Shown piece by piece: positions 1 to 7,154 of a stretch of 64,000 bases of DNA. Under the pieces are notes generated by a model that saw only the letters and a program-made list of their open reading frames with translations, was not told the origin of the DNA and searched no databases. Source of the DNA: Halochromatium salexigens (GTDB taxonomy: Bacteria; Pseudomonadota; Gammaproteobacteria; Chromatiales; Chromatiaceae); NCBI RefSeq assembly GCF_016653295.1, contig NZ_NHSF01000072.1, forward strand, positions 1-64,000, in the 5' to 3' direction. The number at the start of each line of letters is the position of its first letter. Position 1 is the first letter of the stretch. The translations under genes and the position numbers were made by a program.

Positions 1-338
1 GACCCTTGCGACCATGCCCTGCTCTCAGACCCCGGTGGAGTGTTCGCGCCTAGCCATCGTCAGCGCGACTACTGTTGCCTTCCGCCTTTTGAACAACGTC
101 GGCTCCACACCGCTTCTTTCGAGGCTCCATCACACGGCCTAGCCGCCCCCTGTGTACGCTTCGCAGGCGGGGTCGCCCCCGCACCACGCAACACTCGGTT
201 CCGGTGGATGGCCAGTCCTTGCCGGTTCGGGACTCTCACCCGGCGGGTCACGACAAGAGGTTTCCGATTGCTCAACTCATTTGGCGTTCTTCCTCCTCTT
301 CCAGGCTTTGCCTGGCGCAATCAAAATATAGACAGAAT
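1..338. other. Gene-free left edge, possible mobile-element remnant
   Basis: I see no convincing gene here. Open frames exist on both strands, but their translations are Arg/Pro/Ser-rich and low in complexity, as expected of spurious frames in GC-rich DNA. Base composition looks more mixed than in the gene that follows. The stretch could be the tail of an insertion element or intron lying to the left, but no inverted repeat or domain supports this. The last 20 bases before 339 are A/T-rich and may hold the promoter of the MerR-type gene. Confidence 0.3.
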
Positions 339-1343
339 ATGTACAAAGAGGATGTGGTCTTGATAGATGCCGAACAGCCGTTCAACGGCCAGACCTATCG
401 GATTGGCGCGGTTGCCCGTCTCACCGGGATTCCGCCCGATACCTTGCGCGTCTGGGAGCGGCGCTATGCGGTGGTGGAGCCGATCCGCTCGGAGGCTGGT
501 ACGCGGCTTTACTCGGCGCAAGACGTCGGCCGTCTGACGCTGATCAAGCGATTGGTGGATAACGGTGATGCCATCAGTCATATCGCTGCCCTGAATCTGG
601 CGCAGTTACAGGAACGCTCGCGCGGCCTCGATCTCATTCCAGCCGCTGACGCCGATCGCCCTCCCTGCCGTGTCGCCGTGCTTGGGCCGACCCTGCCCAC
701 CTTGTTGACACGCGATGAGGCGTATGTCGCAACGCTCGGCGAGGGCGTCGAGCTGGCCGGCGCCTTTGAAGATGAACATCGTTTCCATGCGGCGATCGCC
801 GACCTCAGGGTCGATCTGCTGGTGCTCGAGCGGCCGACGCTGCAGCTCGACCGGATCGCGCAGATCACCGATCTATTCACCGCCTCCGGCGCCACGCGAG
901 GCCTGGTGGTCTATGGTTTCGCGGCGCGCGCGGCGGTCGAGCGACTTGAGTCACAACGCATTGTCACCAAGCGCGCGCCGGTGGATGTGGCCGAACTCGC
1001 ACGCTGGTGCGCGGCCCTGCACGGCAGCGAGAAGACGCCGACGCCGGAGGCGATCCTCGACGGCGTGGATCTGGGGTCACCCATCCCCCGACGCTTGTAC
1101 GACAGCGCCACCCTTGCGCGGATTGCGACTGGCTCGCCGACGGTTCGTTGCGAGTGTCCGCATCATCTAGTGCAGTTGGTCTCGAGCCTGGTCGCCTTCG
1201 AGCAGTACAGCCGCGAGTGCGAAAACCGCAATACCGACGACGCCGCCCTGCATGCCTTCTTGCACGCGGCCACCGCCCGCGCCCGTGCCACCATGGAAGC
1301 GGCGCTAGCCCGGGTAGTCGAGGCCGAGGGCATCGATATCTGA
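339..1343 (+). CDS. MerR-family transcriptional regulator with cobalamin-binding-like C-terminal half
   Basis: The 334-residue protein begins with a MerR-type winged helix-turn-helix at about residues 20-90 (YRIGAVARLTGIPPDTLRVWER, then TRLYSAQDVGRLTLI). This is the DNA-recognition module of the MerR/CarH/LitR group. After about residue 110 follows an alpha/beta region (RVAVLGPTLP, DLLVLERP, GLVVYGF) arranged like the B12-binding fold of CarH-type light or B12 sensors. The DxHxxG cobalamin-ligand motif is not visible, so the domain may bind something else or only mediate dimerisation. ATG at 339 was chosen because the homology starts shortly after it; upstream in-frame codons give low-complexity sequence. 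Its target is unknown; hisHF follows on the same strand after 58 bases. Such regulators control photosynthesis or carotenoid genes in some bacteria, but nothing local shows that here. Confidence 0.75.
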   Translation: MYKEDVVLIDAEQPFNGQTYRIGAVARLTGIPPDTLRVWERRYAVVEPIRSEAGTRLYSAQDVGRLTLIKRLVDNGDAISHIAALNLAQLQERSRGLDLIPAADADRPPCRVAVLGPTLPTLLTRDEAYVATLGEGVELAGAFEDEHRFHAAIADLRVDLLVLERPTLQLDRIAQITDLFTASGATRGLVVYGFAARAAVERLESQRIVTKRAPVDVAELARWCAALHGSEKTPTPEAILDGVDLGSPIPRRLYDSATLARIATGSPTVRCECPHHLVQLVSSLVAFEQYSRECENRNTDDAALHAFLHAATARARATMEAALARVVEAEGIDI

Positions 1344-1401
1344 TGCGCCCGTCGACTGCTACACTTCGGCTTCGAACGATTGCCCTAGCTCTCTCATACT
1401 G

Positions 1402-3075
1402 ATGATCTCGCTTCTCGACTACGGCGCTGGTAACGTGCGCAGCGTCCGCAACGCCATCGCCAATCTCGGCTTCGCGCTGACCGATATCCGCCGCCCGGCC
1501 GATATCCTCGCCGCCGACTATCTGATCTTCCCGGGCGTCGGCGCGTTCGGCGCGGCCATGCAGCGCCTCGAGGCGCTCGGCTACAGCGAACCGCTGAAGG
1601 CCTATCTGGCGGCGGATCGCCCCTTCCTCGGCATCTGCATCGGATTGCAATGCCTCTTCGAGGGCAGCGAGGAGTCGCCCGGCGTGCCCGGGCTGGGGCT
1701 GATCCCAGGTCAGGTGCGCCGCTTCAGCGACCCGCGGCTCGCGGTCCCACACATGGGCTGGAACGGCCTGCGGCCACAACGCGAGGGCGCCCTGCTGGCG
1801 GGACTGGAGCAGCAGCGCTTCTACTTCGTGCATTCCTATCATGCCGAGGCCACCGCCGAGAACGCGGCCTGGACGCTGGCCGAGACCGACTACGGCGATG
1901 CCTTCATCAGCGCGGTCCAGCGTGGACGCGTCGCCGCGGTCCAGTTCCATCCGGAAAAAAGTGGCGCGGCCGGGCTCGAGGTGCTGCGCCGCTTCCTCAG
2001 CGGCGAGGCCGTGCAGGTGTCGGCAGCGGCCAGTTCCACCGACGCGAATGCGGCGTCTCTTCGCCACGCCTCCGCAAGTGTCGAGCCGGGCCATGCTGAG
2101 CTGCACCACGCTGGGCCGCACCATGCCGAGCCGACGCAACTCGCCAAGCGCGTGATCGCCTGCCTGGACGTGCGCAGCAACGATGCCGGCGATCTGGTCG
2201 TGACCAAGGGCGATCAGTACGACGTGCGCGAGTCCGGCGGCGAGGTGCGCAACCTCGGCAAGCCGGTCGAACTCGCGCGGCGCTACTACGAGGAGGGCGC
2301 CGATGAGATCACCTTCCTCAACATCACCGCGTTCCGGGATTTTCCGCTCTCGGATCAACCGATGCTCGAGGTCTTGCGCCGCACCTCGGAGAACGTCTTC
2401 GTGCCGCTGACCATTGGCGGCGGCATCCGCGCCTTCACCGATGCCGAGGGGCATGCCTACAGCGCGCTCGATGTGGCCGGTGAGTATTTTCGCTCCGGTG
2501 CCGACAAGATCTCGATCGGTTCCGAAGCGGTCGCCATCGTCGAGGCGGTGCGCGCGCGCGGCGGCGGCGACGGGCACAGCGCCATCGAGCAGATCGCCCG
2601 GGTGTACGGGAATCAGGCCGTGGTGATCTCGGTCGATCCGCGCCGGGTCTATGTCCGCTCGCCGGAGGCGACTGAGCGACCGGTGATCGAGACCGCAATC
2701 CCGGGGCCGAACGGTGAGCGCTTCTGCTGGTTCCAGTGCACGGTCAAGGGCGGGCGCGAAGGGCGCGATGTCGATGCAGTCGAACTGGCGCGCGTCTGCG
2801 AGCAGCTTGGCGCCGGCGAGATCCTGCTCAACTCGATCGACCGCGACGGCAGCGGCAGCGGTTTCGACCTGGAGCTGATCAGCGCGGTGCGCGCGGCCGT
2901 CGGCATTCCGGTCATCGCCTCGAGCGGCGCCGGCGAGCCCGCGCATTTCTCCGAGGTGTTCGCGCGCACGGGAGCCGAGGCGGCGCTCGCGGCCGGCATC
3001 TTCCATCGCCGTGAAGTGCCGATCGCGGCGGTCAAGGCGCGGATGCGCGTGGATCGGATTGCGGTCCGAGACTGA
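1402..3075 (+). CDS. hisHF: Bifunctional imidazole glycerol phosphate synthase HisHF (glutaminase-cyclase fusion)
   Basis: One 557-residue polypeptide joins both halves of IGP synthase, which makes imidazole glycerol phosphate and AICAR from PRFAR and glutamine in histidine synthesis. Residues 1-204 are the HisH class I glutamine amidotransferase with the triad Cys79 (GICIGLQ), His183 and Glu185 (QFHPEK). A linker of about 40 residues rich in Ala, Ser and His follows. From residue 247 comes the HisF (beta/alpha)8 barrel with catalytic Asp256 (ACLDVR) and Asp412 (SVDPRR). The cyclase half carries the extra segments typical of yeast and plant HIS7 (SALDVAGEYFRSGADK, then IPGPNGERFCWFQCTVKGG), which ordinary bacterial HisF lacks. 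No other histidine gene is nearby, so this may be an additional or transferred copy. Nothing in the sequence suggests a defect. Confidence 0.93.
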   Translation: MISLLDYGAGNVRSVRNAIANLGFALTDIRRPADILAADYLIFPGVGAFGAAMQRLEALGYSEPLKAYLAADRPFLGICIGLQCLFEGSEESPGVPGLGLIPGQVRRFSDPRLAVPHMGWNGLRPQREGALLAGLEQQRFYFVHSYHAEATAENAAWTLAETDYGDAFISAVQRGRVAAVQFHPEKSGAAGLEVLRRFLSGEAVQVSAAASSTDANAASLRHASASVEPGHAELHHAGPHHAEPTQLAKRVIACLDVRSNDAGDLVVTKGDQYDVRESGGEVRNLGKPVELARRYYEEGADEITFLNITAFRDFPLSDQPMLEVLRRTSENVFVPLTIGGGIRAFTDAEGHAYSALDVAGEYFRSGADKISIGSEAVAIVEAVRARGGGDGHSAIEQIARVYGNQAVVISVDPRRVYVRSPEATERPVIETAIPGPNGERFCWFQCTVKGGREGRDVDAVELARVCEQLGAGEILLNSIDRDGSGSGFDLELISAVRAAVGIPVIASSGAGEPAHFSEVFARTGAEAALAAGIFHRREVPIAAVKARMRVDRIAVRD

Positions 3076-3079
3076 CCCG

Positions 3080-3988
3080 GTGAGCCGCCGACCAGGCCAG
3101 GGCGCGCGCGCGCGACGGAGCGGGCATGGCCGGCGGCGACGGCTGTTCGCGGCGTCGATCCTGATCCTCGCGAGCGCGCTGCTCGGCGCGTGCGCCGGAC
3201 TGCCGCCAGGGAGCCCGCCTCTGCCCGAGGGGCTGGATGTCGATGAATTGCTGAGCGAGATCGCCGCCTGCCACCTGCTGCGCGTGGTGCAGAACGGGGA
3301 TCGGACGGTGACCGATGCGGTGGTGATCGCGGCGCTGGATCAGTATGGATTCGCGGTCGAGCAGATGATCGAGCGCGCCAATGCGCTGGCGCGGATCGCC
3401 GCGAGCCGGCCCGCTCAGCATGAGCAGATGTATGAGATGGCGCGCAGTGCCTGTGAGCATCTGACGGCCTGGACCGGCGCGACCTCCGGGCTGGTGCGCT
3501 TTGCCGAGGACGGGGGCGTCGATAAGACCTGGCTGGTGGTCGACGGCGAGATCAACCCGGGCTTCGCCGACAAGGTGATCGCCCGCCTGCGCGGGGAAAA
3601 AGCCGTGGGCCTGGTGATCAACAGCCCTGGTGGTTCCCTCTACGAGGCGCGGCGCCTGGGCCGCTGGTTGCGCGAGAATGGGCTGCCGGTCGGCGTCAAT
3701 GAACTCTGCACCTCGGCCTGCGTCGACGTGCTGGCGGGCGGCATCGAGCGCTATGTGACCGCCAACGCGCGCCTGGGCATCCATCAGAGCCGGGTGCCGG
3801 CGCACCTGAGCAGCCACGAGGGCGGACAATTCTCGGTGGTCAGCGCCGCGCTCTATCTGCGCGAGATGGGCATCGACTCCAGCATCGCCTTGGCCGCCGC
3901 CGCGGTGCCCAATAACGCGATGTACTGGATCTCGCACGGCGAAGCCCTGGAGACGGGCCTCGTGACCAAGGTCGTCTCCCGTTTTTAA
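3080..3988 (+). CDS. Lipoprotein with ClpP/crotonase-like periplasmic protease fold
   Basis: With GTG at 3080 the product has 302 residues. A basic N-terminus and a hydrophobic stretch lead to a lipobox LLGAC, with the acylated Cys at residue 38, so it is predicted to be an outer-membrane or periplasmic lipoprotein. The C-terminal 150 residues look like the serine-hydrolase fold of ClpP and of COG3904-type periplasmic proteins. They show an oxyanion segment (INSPGGSLYEARRLG), a nucleophile-type segment (CTSACVDVLAGG) and a following GIHQS. Substrate unknown. The start lies 4 bases after the hisHF stop. The stop overlaps the stop of the convergent Uma2 gene by 4 bases. The N-terminal 130 residues have no recognised domain. 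Confidence 0.7.
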   Translation: MSRRPGQGARARRSGHGRRRRLFAASILILASALLGACAGLPPGSPPLPEGLDVDELLSEIAACHLLRVVQNGDRTVTDAVVIAALDQYGFAVEQMIERANALARIAASRPAQHEQMYEMARSACEHLTAWTGATSGLVRFAEDGGVDKTWLVVDGEINPGFADKVIARLRGEKAVGLVINSPGGSLYEARRLGRWLRENGLPVGVNELCTSACVDVLAGGIERYVTANARLGIHQSRVPAHLSSHEGGQFSVVSAALYLREMGIDSSIALAAAAVPNNAMYWISHGEALETGLVTKVVSRF

Positions 3989-4590
3989 CAGGGATCGGTG
4001 GCCGGGTCTGGATGCCGATCGGCCGCTTCGAGCACCACATCCTCATACAGATCGGCGATCGAGACCTGCACCCGCAGATCGCCGCAGCCAATGCTGATCG
4101 TCCCGTCCTCGATGATCTCGTAGTGCCACGCCCTTTCCGCCGTGAGCCGGTAGCGCTCCACGCGGCGACGATCCTGGGCGATCAAGAGATACTCCTTGAG
4201 CGCGGGCAGGCTACGATAAGCGATCAGCTTCTCGCGCCGATCGGTCAGCTCGGTACCGGGTGAGAGGACCTCGGCGATCAGACAGGGCTCGGTCTTATAG
4301 AGCGATTCGCGGTCGTTCGGGTCGCAGGTCAGCAAGACGTCGGGGTAGTAGAAGGCCTCGTGTGAGCGCACATGGACCTTCATGTCGCTCATGAAGACCC
4401 CACAGGGCGTGCCGCGTGCTGCTGCCCTGAGGTGGAAGGCCAGGTTCAAACTGATACGGTTATGGGCCTCACCTGCCCCCGCCATCGCGAACACGGCGCC
4501 AGCGATATATTCATGGCGAATCTCGCTGCGCAGTTCACCGTCGAGATAGTCGTCCACGCTGATGGCGAGGTCTTGAGCGAGCTGAGTCAT
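3985..4590 (-). CDS. Uma2-family putative restriction-endonuclease-like protein (DUF820)
   Basis: The 201-residue protein has the Uma2/DUF820 pattern, a PD-(D/E)xK-type fold. It shows HEYIAGAVFAMAGAGEAHNRI at the N-terminus, then a central YYPDVLLTCDP, the LIAEVLSPGTE strand, DRREKLIAYRSLPALKEYLLI and a C-terminal DLYEDV. The acidic residues of PDV and EVLSP are the presumed metal ligands. Members are abundant in cyanobacteria and in some purple bacteria; their role is not established. ATG at 4590 starts the homologous part; upstream in-frame codons run into the promoter region of the desulfurase gene. It is divergent from the cysteine desulfurase (143 bases between starts), so the two may share a control region, but a link to the defence island is only inferred from position. 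Confidence 0.8.
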   Translation of the reverse strand: MTQLAQDLAISVDDYLDGELRSEIRHEYIAGAVFAMAGAGEAHNRISLNLAFHLRAAARGTPCGVFMSDMKVHVRSHEAFYYPDVLLTCDPNDRESLYKTEPCLIAEVLSPGTELTDRREKLIAYRSLPALKEYLLIAQDRRRVERYRLTAERAWHYEIIEDGTISIGCGDLRVQVSIADLYEDVVLEAADRHPDPATDPC

Positions 4591-4732
4591 CGGTTGGTCT
4601 CCGGCGCTGATGGCGTGGTGGTCAGTGTCGCGCTGTATGCCCAGAATAATTGAAGCGGAGAAAACAAGCATTCGCGGAAATCGCCCAAGGTATCTTGGCG
4701 CTCTTCTAAACGCGGAGAAGACGTTGAACGGT

Positions 4733-5878
4733 ATGTACTTCGATAGCGCCTCGACCACCCCGATCGACCCCGAGGTGGTCGCCGAGATGACCGACGCGCT
4801 GCGGTCGCTACTCGGCAACCCCTCCGCCACCGCTCATGGCTACGGGCAGGCGGCAGCGCGCCGAGTTGCAAGCTGCCGTGAGCTGATCGCCGATGCCTTC
4901 AGTTGCGAGCCCGACGAGGTCATTTTCACCAGCGGCGCGACCGAGTCCGACAACCTCGCCCTGATCGGCATCGCTCGCGCCTATGCCGAGCGCGGCCGGC
5001 ATCTGGTCATATCCGCCATCGAGCATCGCGCGGTGCTCGCCTGTGCCGAGCAGCTCGAGCGCGAAGGTTTCGAGATCACTCGGGTGCGGCCCGATGTCAA
5101 CGGCGTCATCCAGCCCGAGGCCATCGCCGCTGCGTTGCGCCCGGACACCCTGTTGGTCTCGGTGATGCACACCAACAACGAGATCGGCGTCCTGCAGCCC
5201 ATCGAGGCCATCGCCGAGGTCGCCGCCGAGGCCGGTGTGCTGTTCCATGTCGATGCTGCGCAAGCTGCGGGCAAATACGCGATCGATCTCGACGCCACCC
5301 CGATCGACCTGCTCACCGCCTCGGCGCACAAACTGCATGGCCCCAAGGGCATCGGTTGCCTGATCATCCGCAACCGGCGCCAGCTGCGCCTCACACCGCT
5401 GATGTTTGGCGGCGAGCAGGAGCACGGCTTGCGCCCTGGCACCTTGCCGGTGCATCAGATCATCGGCTTCGCCAGCGCACTCGCCAAGACCTCACGACGG
5501 CGCGACGCCGATCGCGCCCAGGTCACTGCCGTGCGTGATCGCTTCTTGCACACCTTGACCGCCGCTGGTATCCCCGTCATCGTGCACGGCGCCGAGGCGC
5601 CCCGCTCGCCCTACATCCTTGGCCTCTCGATCCCCGGCATTCCCAGCGATGCCCTGATCAACCAGCTTGCCGGCAGTCTTGCCCTTTCCTCCGGCTCCGC
5701 CTGCAGCTCAGGCACCGTCGAGCCCTCACACGTCCTGCGCGCCATGGGTGTCAACGATCGGGCCCTCTATAGCGCCTTCCGGGTCAGCTTCGACCGCACC
5801 CATCGCGTCGAACAGGCCGAGGAGGCCGCGCACCTCATCATCGAGGCTGTACGGCGCATTCAAGACCTGATGCGCTAA
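4733..5878 (+). CDS. Cysteine desulfurase, SspA/DndA/IscS-like
   Basis: A PLP enzyme that removes sulfur from L-cysteine and carries it as a persulfide. The 381-residue sequence has the class V aminotransferase hallmarks: N-terminal YFDSASTTP, TSGATESDN, the aspartate in FHVDAAQA, the PLP lysine K200 in SAHKLHGPKG and the catalytic Cys324 in SSGSACSSG. Start choice: ATG 4733 begins the conserved N-terminus, but TTG 4724 is better spaced from a GGAG at 4713 and cannot be excluded. If the insertion sequence is removed, this gene runs directly into the DUF4007 gene. That sspA-sspB-like order suggests its sulfur feeds DNA phosphorothioation rather than Fe-S assembly. The stop codon lies inside the IS target duplication, so the protein is intact. 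Confidence 0.88.
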   Translation: MYFDSASTTPIDPEVVAEMTDALRSLLGNPSATAHGYGQAAARRVASCRELIADAFSCEPDEVIFTSGATESDNLALIGIARAYAERGRHLVISAIEHRAVLACAEQLEREGFEITRVRPDVNGVIQPEAIAAALRPDTLLVSVMHTNNEIGVLQPIEAIAEVAAEAGVLFHVDAAQAAGKYAIDLDATPIDLLTASAHKLHGPKGIGCLIIRNRRQLRLTPLMFGGEQEHGLRPGTLPVHQIIGFASALAKTSRRRDADRAQVTAVRDRFLHTLTAAGIPVIVHGAEAPRSPYILGLSIPGIPSDALINQLAGSLALSSGSACSSGTVEPSHVLRAMGVNDRALYSAFRVSFDRTHRVEQAEEAAHLIIEAVRRIQDLMR

Positions 5879-5879
5879 C
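5871..5879 (+). repeat. Left target-site duplication (9 bp)
   Basis: The bases tgcgctaac directly abut the left end of the insertion sequence and recur exactly at 8687-8695 against its right end. The copy contains the TAA stop of the cysteine desulfurase (5876-5878), so insertion left that gene intact. A perfect duplication indicates a fairly recent insertion. Confidence 0.92.
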
Positions 5880-5895
5880 CAGCCCTGACGCACGA
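5880..5895 (+). repeat. Left terminal inverted repeat of the insertion sequence
   Basis: The 16 bases cagccctgacgcacga are perfectly inverted at 8671-8686. Beyond 16 bases the two ends stop matching. Confidence 0.92.
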
Positions 5896-6026
5896 TCTCC
5901 AGAGCCTAACCCCAGTAAGGCCTGCCGGGAAGGCGTAAAAAAAGTGTTCGCAAAAGCGGGTAGACACGACGCCGGCGTCGTGAGACGATCGAGTCTGACT
6001 CATTATGCAGACCGGATGGGCCTTGC

Positions 6027-6947
6027 ATGCGCGATCAAGACCGCACGACCTGGTGGCAAGGGGATCGGGAGATCACGCCCGAGGATCTCGCCTACATCCG
6101 TGCCTTCATCGAACGCTTTCCCGGATTAGCGCGCTCGGAGCTCACCGCCACGCTCTGCGAGCACCTCGACTGGCTCACGCCAGCAGGCCGGCCAAAGATT
6201 GACGCCTGCACCAAGCTGCTGGCCCGCCTAGAAGCGGCCGGGCAACTGCGCCGCCCGGCGCTGCGGCAAGAGAAAAGCCATCCCGGCCCACGCGTGCGCG
6301 CCGCGCTCGCGACCAGCCCACTGCCCGATCCGCTGCCGACGCTCGCCTGCGCGCTCGGCGCGCTCGGCGGCGTGCGCCTGCGCCTGGCCCGCGAGGCGCG
6401 CGATGAACAGCGCTGCAATGACGCCCTCGCGCGCCACCATCCCCTGGGCTATAAACAGCCCTTCGGCTACTGGGCGCGCTACCTCATCGAATCCGCCGAG
6501 CACTGGCTCGGCTGTGTTCTGCTCAGCGGTGCGGCCAAAGCCTTGAGCGCACGCGAGCGCTGGATTGGCTGGAGTGACCGGCAACGCCTCGCGAACCTGC
6601 CCTGGGTGCTCAATAACAGCCGCTTCCTCCTGTTCCCCGGTGTCATGGTGCCGAATCTGGCCAGCCACGTACTGGGACAGCTGGCCCGGCAGGTCGGCGA
6701 TGACTGGCAGGCGCGCTGGGGCTATCGCCCGCTGCTGCTGGAGACCTTCGTCGACCCACGCCAGTATCGCGGCAGTTGTTACCGTGGCGCCGGCTGGGAA
6801 CTGCTGGGGCGCACCAGCGGTGCAGGCCTGGTGCGCCCGGGAAAGCACTATCACACCCACCCCAAACTGCTGTTCGCCAAGCCGCTGCAGGCGGACTTTC
6901 GGGCACGCTTGTGCTCCCCTTCACTCCGAGGTCAAACCCAGTCATGA
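6027..6947 (+). CDS. DUF4338 (DruA-like) protein carried by the insertion sequence
   Basis: The 306-residue protein has the DUF4338 architecture found in DruA of the Druantia defence system and in many transposon-borne proteins. A helical N-terminal region (about residues 15-85: AYIRAFIERFPGLARSELT, DWLTPAGRPKIDACTKLLARLEAAG) looks like a DNA-binding module that reads as a winged helix. The conserved core follows: HHPLGYKQPFGYWARYLIES, GWSDRQRLANLPWVLNNSRFLL, NLASHVLGQLAR and ETFVDPRQYRGSCYRGAGWELLGRT. It overlaps the next ATG (6944) by 4 bases, so it is coupled to the transposase leader. No other Druantia gene is nearby and the gene lies inside the inverted repeats, so it is best read as an IS accessory gene, not a defence protein. 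Confidence 0.85.
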   Translation: MRDQDRTTWWQGDREITPEDLAYIRAFIERFPGLARSELTATLCEHLDWLTPAGRPKIDACTKLLARLEAAGQLRRPALRQEKSHPGPRVRAALATSPLPDPLPTLACALGALGGVRLRLAREARDEQRCNDALARHHPLGYKQPFGYWARYLIESAEHWLGCVLLSGAAKALSARERWIGWSDRQRLANLPWVLNNSRFLLFPGVMVPNLASHVLGQLARQVGDDWQARWGYRPLLLETFVDPRQYRGSCYRGAGWELLGRTSGAGLVRPGKHYHTHPKLLFAKPLQADFRARLCSPSLRGQTQS

Positions 6948-7039
6948 GCCAGCCAAGCCGGCGTCCGGGACGCGAGGACATCAAAGCACAGGCGAGAAAA
7001 AAAACGCCAGCGTGCCCAGTTACGCCAACACCAGCGTGA
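6944..7039 (+). other. Transposase leader frame ending just past an A8 slippage run
   Basis: ATG 6944 opens a short frame reading MSQPSRRPGREDIKAQARKK. It passes through eight consecutive A residues at 6997-7004 and stops at 7039. The frame that continues the basic leader (KKRQRAQLRQHQREAGLIPAP, then on to the transposase) is displaced by +1. Loss of one A in the transcript, or a +1 ribosomal shift, would join the leader to the transposase and give about 513 residues. Homopolymeric A runs of this length are known sites of transcriptional slippage in bacteria. A simple one-base insertion mutation is the alternative. Confidence 0.7.
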
Positions 7040-7154
7040 GGCCGGACTGATCCCAGCGCCGACGCCCACGGCATCGAACAGCACCTCCCCTTATCAGAGC
7101 ATCGACGAAGAGCGCAGCGCGCGCACCGAGGCGGTCTCTTCTCTGATCCTGATC

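Noticed and set aside
964-3006. 680-codon minus-strand frame opposite the MerR-type gene and hisHF
   Set aside because: Antisense mirror frame; the plus-strand proteins have clear catalytic motifs, this one has none.
6027-6947. Druantia defence system based on DruA
   Set aside because: No DruB-E-type genes are near and the gene lies within the inverted repeats of an IS, so it is an IS passenger.
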